Below are positions 52,501 through 64,000 of a DNA stretch of 64,000 nt, piece by piece (position 1 is the stretch's first letter; each line of letters begins with the position of its first letter). The DNA is from Hypomesus transpacificus (Eukaryota > Chordata > Actinopteri > Osmeriformes > Osmeridae). Position numbers and translations under genes: made by a program. Under the pieces are notes generated by a model. The model was not told the DNA's origin and did no database searches. It was given only the letters and a program-made list of their open reading frames with translations. Location: positions 1,633,774 through 1,697,773 of the forward strand of contig NC_061071.1 in the NCBI RefSeq assembly GCF_021917145.1. Reading direction: 5' to 3'.

Positions 52501-55500
52501 ATCTTGATGTAGTCCTTCACTGCCCCAGCCTACACCCGCACAATGCCATGAGTCAGAGAAAACTGGTTCAAAAAAACTACCTTGTTACCATCCCAATGAC
52601 AACCTACAGAACTGTACCAGAAAGGTTTGTTATTAGATTATTACAAGCAATCGGTAGCAGTAAGTCCATGTTCTAATGATACTAGGAAGGGAGGCTATGA
52701 CACAGTAATGACAGTTCCTCCCCAGGTATAAGTGGATGTTAATATTGATGTTCTAGTATTCAGTGACATGTTAATTGAACTGAACACGAGAAGCTGTCCC
52801 CGTAACATTTTCTTTTCTGACCAAAAAATATTTAAAAATAATAAGTTGACCCAAAATGACTCTGCCTGCCTGGCGTGGCTGCGGGAGGCTGACAGCTCCC
52901 GCCCCCGACGACCTGCACTTTGCACCTGTCCCACGCCGAGGACAGAGCCGCCACACCCCATAATGACTCCCCTGCTCAGAGGGTCCGTAATGAAGTGAAG
53001 CCAGACTGTGGTGTGGAAGGGGGGGGGGTTCTCATTCTCCTGGCCTACTGCGAGTTGCTGCCTCTGTGGAGTTTAATTAGTGGCACAAAAGTTCCTCCGC
53101 TCTGAAGCGGCGTTAGCTCTCTTTAAAGTCCGGCATCAGAAGCGCCCTCCCCTGGGTAATTGGGAACAGATTTTTGCCGGGGTAAAAATACCCCCCCCCC
53201 CCAACCTTGGGCATGTTCGCGAAGCGGTCGCCAGCCAGTCAGGAGGGGGTGTTTACGCCTTCGACTGACACAGATGTGTGAATTCATCCACAGGTCTCTT
53301 GAGGAGGCAGAAATAGACAGAGGGGAGAAGAAACAAGACAGGATCACAAACACAAACACACACACACACGGCCGGACCTTTAATCATGGGAGGCCAAAAG
53401 GTAAGCTGAGCGAAAATCCAATCAGCAAACAACACCAACCGCAAGAAACCCAGGCATTGACGCTGGAGGGGTGGAGGAGGGTGTTGCTTCCATGATTGCG
53501 TTCAGCCAGCGCTCTTCTGCCTAAAGTTCCCCCTGGGCTCCACCTTCTTATCATGCAGGCTCTGAGGCTGGGTGTGGACTATTTTAGAAAGGTGGTCAAA
53601 ACTTCAGACCTTACAGTATTGTGTAACTTCCACCATGCCCCCCCCCCCCCCCTCCCTGCATCTGAGGGGCGTGTTGGCTGTGTCTGCACCTGGCTGGTGA
53701 TATTGACCAACCTCCTAAATGGACTGTGTCAGCAGGGGGATTATTGTGAAGCTACTGTGCAGGATGAACTCTCAGGGCTTGGCACAGTAGTCAGCATCAG
53801 GCTTGTGTCACCCCCCCCCCCCCTTTCCCTTCATTCAACTTCCTCTAAAGTCACATAAAAGTCAGCGCTGACTTCCCACGTTGCCATGGCGATGACACCA
53901 TGGAGACAAGCTTGGAAAAGGTCTGTACTTAGGTTGGTGCGTATGAGTGTGTGTGTGCGGGGGGGGGCTTGTAAGAGACTCGTAGAAGACTTCAGGAGGA
54001 AACTGAAAGGCCACAGTTATTGCATCCCTACCTTGAGAGTGCTTTGACTGCATTGCGCCTGTTGGGGTCTGTTACCATGGCAAAGATCGGTCTTGTGAAT
54101 AACATGAAGGCCAAAAATGAGAAAGAAAAATGATACAGGGAGAACATCGTGTTCAATTCAATTCAGTTCAATTAACTTCAATTCAATGTTACCCCGGAGC
54201 CCAGAAGCCATCCCTTCCTCTCTGGACCGTCAAGAAATAGACTTCAAACACCTTGTGTATATTTTGGACCATATGATCCATTAGTCGTGATCTCACATAT
54301 GGGACAACCTTGTATCCCTGGCTGAACAGGGTTGAGCTCAAACACCAACCATCACGTCCACACACCCACACCCACACTATCTGAAGTAGTAATAAAAGTA
54401 TGTGGTTCTCTGATTCCCAGCAGCCTCAGCTTCCGTCAGGGGTCCAGTGTGTGTGTGTGTGTGTGTGTGTGTATGGGGTGGATTTAAAACCTACTAGGGG
54501 GGCGTTCCCGTGTGCCCTGCATTACCTTGGCGACGGCGGTCTGCTTGTACATGCGCGTGATGACGCCCATGACCTGGGTGAAGGGGCTGCCGTCAGTGTC
54601 GGGGGCTGCTGGCCCCGAGCCCAGCCTCTTCATCAGCCTCTCCCACTCCTCCAAGCTGGCGCACGCCTCCTGGAAGTCACACAACGCACCGGATGATTCT
54701 TTACCTCTCCTCCTCTTCCTCCTCCTCCTCCTCGTTTCAGCTATAAAAGGGCGGAACAATTAATGGTGCCCACGAACGCTGCCCTACTTTTCTCTCTCAG
54801 CTGGGAGAGAGGAGGTGGAGGGGGGAGAGACAATTCCCCGAGACGGCGCTCCGCTCCTACCAGGAGGCCTCGGCGCTGCCTAGGTGGGTCACACGCTGGC
54901 CCAATTATAGCAGGCGCCGTGACAACCCGGGGTTGAAGATGGAGGACGCGGCGGGCCGCTACGATAAATCAAAGACGGATAGTTCGCCTCTCAAGGTGAA
55001 ACGAGAGGAGTATTTAAGGAAGATAGAAAGTGGAGGGGAAACAATAGCAGAACATGGGGGCACTTCAGGCGTAGAAGACTTCTAAGCCAGCTGGAGGACA
55101 TATAGGCCAGGACAGATCAACAAAACGACCAGATGTGATTTAGAAGGAAAACTATTGTTTCAGACGTCGAGTCTGTGCTTTAAAGAACACTGGAAAAAGC
55201 TACAGAGTTGAATGATGCTGTATGGTGCAGGGATGCTGTGAATTCCATCATTCACACTGAATAAAATACATGACGCAAAGTCCCTAATTAATCAGCCTAA
55301 GGGGCATGTAGGCAGATGAGGGGCTGTGCATGTGGGGGTGTGTGTGTGTGTCTGTGACAGCGGGTGATTTATGGTGTTCACCAGTAGGTGAGAGCTCTTT
55401 GTACTGCTGGGAGGCTGGCACAGAGCAGGGGAATGTGCTGGGCATGCATTCCTTCAGCTGACAGAGACACAGAGAGAGAAAGAGAGGGAGAGGGAGGGAG

Positions 55501-56138
55501 GGAGGGAGGAAAGAGAGATAAAGAAAGAGAGAGAAGGTAGATGAGAAAGAACGAGGATACGAGTGAGAGAGGATGTGCCCTGCCGCCTCAGCAGCCTCAT
55601 TACTGCAGATTCACACACAGCACGGGGGGACAGGGAGGCTACCTCACACACACACACACACACACACGACGTACACACACACACACACAACGTGTGTGCC
55701 GGATAAAAGCTCAAAACAAAAGCCAATGAATATATAAATAAAGACAACATACGCAGGTGTAAAAAGATTTCACTGAGAATCTGCTCATTCTGTTAAATGG
55801 CACACGCATCCACATGCTCCTGAATGAATATTTACGGTGACAGTTGCCAGACAGCTGGACGGTTCCCCGACAAAGGGCAGGGGGATGAAACGAAAAGGGC
55901 AAGAAGGAAATAAAAACCATATGGCCGTGAGAGATAAAATGATAATTAGCGTGAATTGGGGTTCTATCGCTGGGCAACAGAGAGGCAAGGCTGTAATAAT
56001 AGGGCGCTATATTTAGCCCCACCCACTGTCTCTGGGCTGCAGCCTCCTCCTCCTCCTCCTCAGAGACAGAGAGAGAAGAAGAGAGACAGAGAGAAGGAGA
56101 GAGAAGGAGAGAGACAGAGAGAGGAGAGAGGAGAGAGA

Positions 56139-56176
<38 letters not shown>

Positions 56177-59100
56177 AGGGGGGGATTATGAAAAAGAAAC
56201 CGAAAAAGAGAGCTGGAGAGAGAACTATGGAGATACACAAGAGAGAGAATGAGAAAGAGGGTGAAAGAGTGGGAGAGAGAAAGAGACAGACAGACAGATG
56301 GGGAGAAAGAGATGGGGAGGTGGATACCTTGGCAGCTTCTTTGGGCAGGTCAAAGGGGATGCGCTGGCGGATCTTGGGGGGGAGCTGGGTGAGGACCTGG
56401 GTCTTGAGTCTGCGGATCATTATCTCGCTCAGACGCTGATGCAGCTCCTCCAGGTGTGACGCCCCCCGACAGTCCCATTGTCTCCGGTTGCCAAAGAACC
56501 TGGGAGGGACAGATAACGGGCGCGGGGCCCCCTTTGTCGCTGCCTCTTCTGCACTGATGTCCCCCCACCTCTAACCCCCCCCCCCACCCTCAGCATAGAC
56601 ACAATGCTTCTTTAATGAAATCAGCCCTTTAATGATTCCCAACACGTCAATATGAAAGTCTCATTTGGCGGAGGCTTGCGTGTGTTGTAAGTGTGTGCGT
56701 CTGGGCTCTTTACCTGTAATGAGCGTTACAGTATTTCTTGGTGTAGTCACTCCATGTTCCAAACCTCTTGGGGTACAGAGAGTCGATCTGTGTGAAGAGC
56801 TGTAGACATACATCTGATCACAACCAACTTAGAAGGGAAGAACATCCAGCTCTGGCCCTTCAGCACAAAGGATACAGTGTAAACCTATCTGTGTGTGTGT
56901 GTGTGTACAGTGTACAGTGTACAGTGTGCGTGTGTGTGTGTGTGTGTACAGTGTGCGTGTGAGGATGGTAGAAGTGGCCAGGACCTGACAGTGTACTCTA
57001 TGTTATCGTATCAAAGCCCTTTTGGCCTGTGACGGAGAGCGGAAGATCCATTAGCTCATCACAAGCGATTCAAACGCCACACCATTAGCTGTGCAACTTC
57101 TGTCTGGAAATAAAATTATATTAAAAAAACGACAGTGCCAATCCAGAGTGGGCCATCTGTGTTTAGTGCCGCAGTTGAAAGCACTAACTGGAAAGCAACC
57201 TCGCCGGGATAATAATGGGCAATTATTCAAATACATTCTTTTTTTCACCAGGCGTCGGAAATAACTAGACTGTGTGAAGGTGCTAATCAAATCGTGGCTC
57301 TGCTCCACACGCCGAGAATCTAGTTCTCCATTTGAGATGAAAGGCCTGGCGACGAGTGGGCAGAAAGAAGACAGGCCTGCGGTTTACGAATCAGGTACTG
57401 TTGGAAACTAAACATGAACATAAATGGAGAGACAGAGAGACACAGAGAGAGAGAGAGACAGAGAGACAGAAAGAAAGAGAGAGAGAGAGAGACAGAGACA
57501 GAGAGAAGAGGCATATTGCGGGTGGGTTTAGGGTGGCTTTATAATAAAGTCATCTCATTTCTAGCAACAAATCCCAGACAGTGTGAAAGCGCCAGGCTCC
57601 TGATCCGAGGTGAAAACAGGTTAAACAGAGATCTGTGTCTGTGAAATACTCAAGGCGGATGGAGGTCAGTTTAAGGAAAATTCCCATTTAGAACGATGCA
57701 ACCCTCTGGGAAGAATAGGATAACAATCTCCTAGAAAAACAAAGCTGCTGATATGCTGCTCAAAATTGGCACCGAACAGCAGAATATATTTGTTCGGTCA
57801 AAATAGAAACCTGGAAAACCTCAAATAAGAAAAGACGAATATGTAGGCTGTCAGAGCTCAGTGGTTCTAACTTGTTCATTTCGATCAGTTTCATGGCCAA
57901 TTTTTTGAGTTTGTGGATGCCAATGTTAGGTTTGTGCGTTTGTTTGAGGTACTGTTACAGGGAGTGCACTTGTTTTATACCTCCTCCGGCCGCCCCAGGG
58001 CGGGGGTGCCCGTCAGCAGGATGGCGCGCTTGGTGCTCTGGATGAGCGGCACCAGGATTTTGCTGCGAGCAGCGTTCTTGGACTTGAGGTAGTGGGACTC
58101 ATCCACCACCACGACGGCAAACTTCTGCCTGGTCAACGCCTCCACGAGGGAGCGAGCATCGGTGGTAAGCAGGCCGTAACCCAGCACGGTCACCTTACTG
58201 GTGCCGATGCCCCTGCAGTGGACAAAGACAGACGGTCAGGTCTCCCAACAGCTTCTCCGTCCAGCCAAACGTATAACCTTGTGAGCTGGTGAGCAGTAGC
58301 AGGGGACCCACGTGGTATCGCTCTTGCTCTCCACCAGGTTGATGTCTCCGGGGTTGAGCTCCGGGATCCAGCGCTCCATCTCCTCGATCCAGGGGTACTT
58401 GAGGGAGGAGGGCACCACGATGAGGAGCGGCCACTCCTGCCGGTAGGAGTAGGCCACCGAGATGGCCTGGACCGTCTTCCCAAGACCCATCTGGGTGATC
58501 AAATGAAGAGCCCACCGGTCTCAAAACAAACTAAAACCCAAACACGCCAGGCTCACAGGCAGATTGCATATGACACGGAGTCTGCTTCACGAGAGCTGAA
58601 AGCAATACGTTCTGGAATGACCTGGTGTCAAAAATGATTACACGACTGGGAACCCTGCTTGAGTTTGACAAATTAAATTCAGAATACATCCTAGAGTTGT
58701 TGTTTTTTTCCCCCTTGGCTGGTTGTGTGCTTACCTCGTCTGCGATCATGCACCTGAAAAGTATAAAAGAAAACAGGAAGGGTTCAGAAATGATGACAGT
58801 GTTTGGTAAGCACACACACTTGCAAGAAAGATCTGATCTCAAGCCGTGCTACCATAACCACAGAATAATCATGAAATAGAAATCATGAAACAGTAGCACT
58901 AAAGCATCTGCAAACAATGAGCTCTTCTGACTAATGAGGCCGTCTGGACTCAACTGAGTTTGGTTTGCATTGAGTCAATTTAAAGCTCGACCCAGTGAAG
59001 CGTTCTAATGTCACACTTTCATATTCAGGAGAGTCTAAGTGAAAAACAGCTATATTTCGGTCAACAATTGGATTCAGCCCAAATAACGGAATCCCTTTGC

Positions 59101-61875
59101 TGATTCAGTTGACAGTTCATCACTTCTACAAACAAACAAACCAAAATATCACTGAGAACGGACGATTTTCCAAACGAATAAATAACTATTGAGCTCCGGC
59201 TATTCAAAACATCAAACAGGCGTCTCGCTCTCCCTAGCCAGTCCCTAGCGCGGCGATCTACTGATCAGAGTTGACAGTTTTATTATCTTCACCTCACAAC
59301 GTTATAAGCCTTGTCTGGCTTTCCCACCCCTTTCAAAACTCCTTTATCCATTCCACACCTTCCTATTCATAAATGATTCCAGCAACCAGGTAACACCGGC
59401 CAGTGTGATAATGATAGCCCATGACATGGAAAGAAGCTGCAGTTGTACTCTCCTACACCCACTCGCACACCCACCCACACCTGCCCCAGTTTCCCCCTTC
59501 ACTTGAAGAGCATGATTAATGTGCACCTTGCCACTGGTGTTCTTTTCTAATTGCCTGCACACGGGGCTCAGTCAGCGTAATGCATACGCACACAATGGGA
59601 GAGACTGGGGCAGGTGCCTGCCATTTCTCAGCGCATTAATCATTCTTCTTTAAATACCCTGACTCCTGCCAGACGGCTGCCATCACCGAGAATGCTCAGC
59701 CTCTGTTGCTTGACAACGCCATGAAAAAAAGAAGTATATATGTTTTTTCTGTTGTGGTATCTTGACAAAGCCCACCGGCCCAACGTGTCAAAGAATAGGG
59801 GCGGTGGGAGCTATGACCCTACTAGAAACAATAATCGGCTTCAGCCTTGTCGACGATGAATAAGGTCTCATTCTTCACCTTTACCTTCACTACAGCCATT
59901 CTAGTGGGGCTATTTGATGAAAGCTGCCTGCTATAAATTCCAAGTCTCAACAATACAATCAGCTGATTGTGTTGGTGGGAGTAGGCCTACAGTACACAAC
60001 AACCACTTTGCTTCTGGTCAAATCTGTGGGATCATTGAACAAGGCAATTAGCCTGTGCCCGCATACAAAGAAAGTTGTTAGACATTCTTGTTGTTTCAGT
60101 TTTCAATTTCAATGCTGCGTGATGATGAATTGGCATTTTCATGTTCCTCTGCAACTGATGTTGATTTCTTTCTGCTTGGTTTGCATCAGCAGTCAGCTTT
60201 GCTGACTTGTCACCACTATCTGGGACTGAAGTAACTGTACAAACACCATTTTGTGTCCTTGCCAAACGTTTATGATAATTCCATCAACAGTGTCAGAATT
60301 TATTTTATCAATACAATTTTAACGACTGCAGAGACTTTGTGTGGTGTGTGAGGGAACATTACCTGATAATTGTCTGACAAAAATGATTACCCAAAAAGAC
60401 TGGGACAGCTTGACCTGACAAGGTAGGAGTTCTGAATAAGCCGTTGCCACCATTGTAATGAAACTATGTGAGACATGCTGGCAGTCAAACTAAATAAGGT
60501 GTGCTTCAATCAGAGTTGTTAAACCATTGGCAAAACCTCAACATTAACTCCACGTGACGGGTGAAGCAGGGACATGTGACGTGCAGTGCAACAACCTTCC
60601 CTGCGGTTCTCCATATCTGGAGAGCGCGTGGAGCGTGACCCATCTTGGCCAGATGAAAGCGTCAGCACCAACCCTGGTATTGATCGTCACTGGGACATTA
60701 GTAGATCGGTGGCACACAACAACGCTCAGCTGTTTATCGATTTGTTATGGCATCCGCATGGCTAGCCTCATATCAACAAGCCGCTAATGAAAACACTTTG
60801 GTTGAGCCAAATGTGGAAGGTATTTTATTCAGATTTAAATGGTTTTAATGCAATTATAGCTGAATGGAACAAGACTGAGACTACAATTATCATGCAAATG
60901 TGAATCTGGCGTGTAAATAAAATATCTGTGATATTACAAATAAATTGTCACCTTAATTCACACATCTATTATTGATGCTAGCTGAAGTCATTACTGCAGT
61001 TAGCAGGCATCCCATTAGCAATGATCCTTATCATTTCTGAACTACTAGAGTCAAGTTTGGTTTCTCAAGCATTTCTATTATACACAATATACAATTTCCA
61101 CTTGCCATACTCCAAAACGAACATGTTAGGCCAATTAAACTCCACCTCAGGAACTGTGCACTCCACACATCTTAACGGCTCACACTGTGTTGTCTTTCAG
61201 TGATCTTAATATAATCCTTACACAATTAAGCAGATCATGTATATAATTTTTCCATTTAAAAGATATCCATGAACATGTAAGGACCTCTGTTTGAGGTATA
61301 GTACAGTGATGACGCTACTACATAAACTGTACCTGCTTTGCTGATTGCCAACAGCTTGCATCACCACCATTACATCTCCTGGGAGAGCCAGGTGGGGGAA
61401 CAGACAGTGTTTCCTGTCACATTGATGCCTGCAACCAATTGACTGGCTGGCCCATTCACATAGAACAGCACTCCCACTGCCCCTTGCATCGATCAGATGC
61501 TTTATCCCAGCACTGTCAGGCTGACTCCCCTGACCTCCCCATCCCCAAAGGCTTACATTGACTAGGCTGAGGAAATTAACAAGTCTGGACAATTTCTGCT
61601 GCCCAAGCTGAAGAACGACAAATCTCCTTTTTGGCTTAAGTCAAATGGAGAAAGTTTAAAAGCTTTGATGGGATTCAGAGTTTGAATTGAGTTGCAATTT
61701 CCTTTGTGAAGCAATTAGTTAATTACCTTCCATCCCTTGATAACGCAAATGCTACTCCCTCCTTTTGGAACGGCATCAGTCTCTGTTGTAGCTTCTCAGG
61801 AAGCACTGACAAGTGGCTGGCACATCCTCTCTCATCGGGTGATCTTTGGAGGTCCGTTGGTGAATCACTCTCCAT
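40522..61875 (-). CDS. zranb3: ZRANB3, annealing helicase and structure-specific endonuclease at stalled forks
   Basis: Twenty coding exons in transcript order: 61875-61727, 58753-58735, 58490-58312, 58212-57981, 56799-56714, 56499-56328, 54669-54526, 52529-52410, 51425-51306, 51203-51024, 50838-50671, 50547-50133, 47759-47427, 45662-45538, 44897-44796, 44230-44088, 43358-43143, 42660-42309, 41089-40958 and 40620-40522. All phases join to 3486 bases, 1161 aa (human 1079). A SNF2 motor comes first: Walker A DEMGLGKT (55-62), DESH (153-156), TGTP, then AEDRAHRIGQ. The PIP-box is QHDIRSFF (529-536). An NZF zinc finger (Cys637, 640, 651, 654) can bind K63-linked ubiquitin. The substrate-recognition region follows, then the HNH nuclease (DH 1102-1103, Asn1118, CxxCH 1123-1127) and an APIM-like RFFIK end. 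Family knowledge: it is recruited by PCNA to remodel and cut stalled forks. The exon at 47759 is low-complexity and mainly supported by matching phases. Confidence 0.95.
41090..42308 (-). repeat. zranb3 intron with terminal (CA)n and (GT)n tracts
   Basis: In transcript sense a (CA)n run lies just after the donor (plus 42282-42294) and a (GT)n run just before the acceptor (plus 41095-41126). The intron is 1.2 kb, so pairing would loop out most of it. Confidence 0.7.
43154..43250 (-). repeat. 24-bp tandem repeat, four copies, inside a zranb3 exon
   Basis: The plus strand repeats a 24-base unit containing GGGGGGCGAAGCCTGG. On the coding strand it encodes APQASPPA four times in frame, in the linker after the substrate-recognition region. 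The copies are nearly identical, which suggests recent expansion. Confidence 0.9.
47528..47580 (-). repeat. 12-bp tandem repeat, four copies, inside a zranb3 exon
   Basis: The plus strand repeats GGCCGGGGTGTG. On the coding strand it encodes repeated PGPH units between the NZF finger and the substrate-recognition region. Confidence 0.85.
47646..47735 (-). repeat. 18-bp tandem repeat, five copies, inside a zranb3 exon
   Basis: The plus strand repeats an 18-base unit containing CTGCTGGGCTGAGGGG. On the coding strand it encodes PLSPAE or PLSPAA five times in frame. Confidence 0.85.
47760..50132 (-). other. zranb3: zranb3 intron between the NZF exon and the low-complexity exon
   Basis: 2.4 kb with poly-C runs and AT-rich parts. 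No further exon, RNA gene or identifiable transposon was seen. The introns at 45663-47426, 52530-54525 and 54670-56327 likewise show only simple repeats. Confidence 0.5.
51204..51305 (-). repeat. zranb3 intron with paired (CA)n and (GT)n tracts
   Basis: A 102-base intron. In transcript sense it opens gtacg followed by (CA)n (plus 51283-51300) and closes with (GT)n-rich sequence (plus 51209-51232) before ggccag. Confidence 0.8.
54447..54472. repeat. (GT)n microsatellite in a zranb3 intron
   Basis: An uninterrupted GT run of about 13 units, 50 bases downstream of a zranb3 donor in transcript sense. Confidence 0.85.
55466..55535. repeat. (GA)n-rich purine tract in a zranb3 intron
   Basis: A plus-strand run of GAGA/GGGA units in the same 1.66 kb intron as the tract at 56058. 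On the transcript it is CU-rich. Confidence 0.8.
56058..56300. repeat. Long (GA)n-rich purine tract next to a zranb3 donor
   Basis: About 240 bases, nearly all purine on the plus strand and CU-rich on the zranb3 transcript. It begins some 30 bases downstream of the donor of the exon ending at 56328. Confidence 0.85.
57425..57510. repeat. (GA)n/(GACA)n purine-rich tract in a zranb3 intron
   Basis: An imperfect GAGA/GACAGA run in the 1.2 kb intron between 56800 and 57980. Confidence 0.8.
58754..61726 (-). other. zranb3: zranb3 intron between its first coding exon and the 19-base exon
   Basis: A 3.0 kb AT-rich intron. No exon with matching phase or other gene was recognised. Confidence 0.5.
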
Positions 61876-64000
61876 TTTCTGGTTGCAGATACTTTATCTT
61901 GAAAATTAGAAACGGTAAAGGACTCACTAGTTAATCTGCAGCTATGCTGGCTGGTGGCTATATACTCAAGAACAATGCACCCGGCCTCAAGTAAAAGTTT
62001 CCGCTGAGCTGGCATATGAATTCAGTGGGTTAGATTTTGTAGTACCAATACTAATATTGACTTTACAGTAATCTACCATTTTACTTGCTGCGGTGCCACT
62101 AAAACTATGGCGATACAAGAAAGACTAATAGGAAACACAACATACCAGAAGATTCCGAGACTGTTGGCTGCAAAATGAAGCATTGAAAACTAGTTGTAAA
62201 GTTGTCAGTAGCAGATTTATGTTTTATCTCGAGTCGACTACTAAAACCTTTGAAACTTGCTACGACGATATGTCGCTTGCTAGCTCATGGTGCTCTGTCT
62301 CGACATGCATATCTCACTCACCCAATGAATGTGTAGTGCAAGGCGGGATCTGGACCAACACATGGACAGACATCTGTGGTGTGTTTCTTATTTGTTTGTT
62401 TTTTTAGCTATTGTGTCTCGTGGAACAAGTCAACTTCGAACTTACAACGCACATGAATGTGAGGCCACATTTCTTGAAAAGTAATTCTCAGACGAGTTTA
62501 AATCGAGATTACTTTAGCAACATAAACAGTATTATATTTGACCGGACGCGGGAGCGCGCGCACATGCTGAGAGTGAGTGCCGCATGGATTCACTTTTAGG
62601 CATAACACCGGATATGCTGTCACTCTTTCTACTACTAGCTAGCTAAGCTACCCAGTCAGGTTGATTGTTAACGCTTGTTGCCGATTTCTACAGTGAGAAG
62701 TAGCTACAATACTTGTCCACCCACGTTCACTATTCTTCTGAAGCGATTGGTAAGGCAACATTAGCTTTTTTTATCGTACTGTGTCATTGTCATTGATTAG
62801 GACGAAATGTAAATACGTTGGCAAATGGCATTATCTCCGAAGCTTATTAGGCTAGCTAGCTGGTAGCATAGCAATGAAGGCTAGCAATACTGTAGCTAAC
62901 ACAGTAATAGCTAACACAGTAATTCGTTTACGGTGCCCGGGTCTCCTGGCAGTGCAGTGGGGTTGTCGATGTTTAAATTCTATGTACATAAAAACATCCT
63001 TGGCCGCACCGCCCTCGGCTTTACACAACTGACCATGATATATGTCTGCTAAACGAAGAACTCTTACAACACATTGTCATTGACTATACTCTGTTGGATA
63101 CCAAATGGCCCACGGTGTTGTAGCTAACTAACTTAATGACTTACCGGTACCTTGCAAGACTAGCAATGTAATATTGTCAAGAAGCTAGCTAGTTTCTATT
63201 TGAGTCACTGTCAATCGTTTGCCAAAGGCCTAGGTACACAATGACAAGCTCTCTCCAGTACTAAGAAGCATATTACCAACCCTGCAAGGCCCTTACAACA
63301 TTTTAGGGATCTAGCTTGCAGCATATGTTAGAAAAGTAACATTACCAAACCAGCCAACTGTACCGTGCTTTACCAACTAACTAGCTAGCTACATTAGCTG
63401 CAAACAGATTGTGGTAGCTGTTCTACAGTGCCGGTAGAACGTCAGCATTGATTGTCTGCGATATTGGAGATGGTATGTATACGCTGGCCTGTCCACTTCT
63501 TTATATGGGTGCTTGTTCATCAGAAGTACTAGTACCTGTGTGACAGAAGCTAGGAAAGTTTGAGAACTATCGTCTGAAAATATACCTGTTTTTTGCGGTT
63601 GAAAAGTTTTAATAATGAACTGCATTTAGCAAGTGAAGTGCTTTCTTGCAACATTAGAGGACTGTCTCAACATATAATGTAACACGTCCCTTCATAGCAC
63701 TATGTTCTTCTAATCCATTCATGGCTGTTGCTTTGTGTGGCCAGACGATAAGATTCGCTCAGTGACCTCAGTCATCATCAACATGTTTCTGGGCTCTGCT
63801 GAAATGTGAAAGTCATCAAGAAATGACAAGCTTAATGATAAGTCCAGGCTTTCTAGACTGAGCCTATGTTGTCTTAACCAAACAGTTTCACTGACTTTAC
63901 TGTGCCTACTGTTGTGATGAGTGTGAGTTCCCTGTAGCTTTTAACAATCAATCCTGGTTGTCTCACCCTGCCATTAATAATGTTGATGCACGGCTTGACA
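61876..64000. other. zranb3 upstream region, with a possible divergent first exon
   Basis: The first coding exon of zranb3 is preceded by an acceptor (exon beginning at 61878), so a non-coding first exon lies further right; a possible donor is near 62140 on the minus strand. The stretch 62535-62585 is CpG-rich and may be the promoter. On the plus strand a donor-like site (gcgattg followed by gtaagg at 62750) could end a non-coding first exon of a divergent gene. In human that neighbour is R3HDM1, but no coding sequence supports it here. Many GCTAGCTAG runs occur at 62636-63395. The rest shows no gene. Confidence 0.35.

Noticed and set aside
55711-56420. Minus-strand frames of 135-175 residues rich in Ser/Leu
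   Set aside because: Products of the CU-rich tract within a zranb3 intron. Only the part 56499-56328 is a real exon.
61706-61934. Plus-strand frames of 65-67 residues
   Set aside because: Shadows of the first zranb3 coding exon, which reads LMPFQKEGVAFALSRDG on the minus strand and joins the next exon in phase.

Overview
The window is vertebrate nuclear DNA, almost certainly from a ray-finned (teleost) fish. Genes are split by GT-AG introns, many of them short. Exons encode clear vertebrate orthologues, AATAAA or ATTAAA signals follow the genes, and (CA)n/(GT)n, (GA)n and poly-G/C runs are abundant. A terminal-inverted-repeat element typical of teleosts is present. The species cannot be told from the sequence. 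No bacterial, phage or CRISPR feature is present.

Layout, left to right: (1) 1-5979, + strand, the 3' end of an mcf2l-type Rho GEF (end of the PH domain, linker, C-terminal SH3). (2) about 6.9-14.28 kb, + strand, complete cab39l (MO25-beta, 334 aa). (3) 14.57-15.54 kb, a non-autonomous hAT-like element containing tRNA-like segments. (4) 16.20-19.48 kb, - strand, complete cdadc1 (492 aa, nine exons). (5) 20.67-25.61 kb, - strand, complete rcbtb1 (531 aa, eleven coding exons). (6) 27.28-28.22 kb, + strand, a two-exon arl11-like GTPase (176 aa). (7) 28.87-34.40 kb, + strand, complete ccnt2 (617 aa, nine exons). (8) 35.4-40.06 kb, intergenic. (9) 40.52-61.88 kb, - strand, complete zranb3 coding region (1161 aa, twenty coding exons). 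(10) 61.9-64 kb, the zranb3 upstream region, possibly with the first exon of a divergent neighbour.

I rebuilt each gene exon by exon. In every multi-exon gene the splice phases join without a break and the summed coding length is a multiple of three, so the models are internally consistent. The genes do not form an operon-like unit: they cover Rho signalling (mcf2l), LKB1 activation (cab39l), deoxycytidine nucleotide deamination (cdadc1), a CUL3-type BTB adaptor (rcbtb1), a small GTPase (arl11), P-TEFb (ccnt2) and replication-fork remodelling at PCNA (zranb3). In human, orthologues of the first five lie on chromosome 13 and the last two are neighbours on 2q21, so the window spans a synteny junction.

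The most notable structural signal is a set of five introns with a (CA)n tract near one end and a complementary (UG)n tract near the other, in mcf2l, cab39l (two consecutive introns) and zranb3 (two). These could fold and bring splice sites together. Also notable are three in-frame tandem repeats in zranb3 and tRNA-like sequences inside the hAT-like element.
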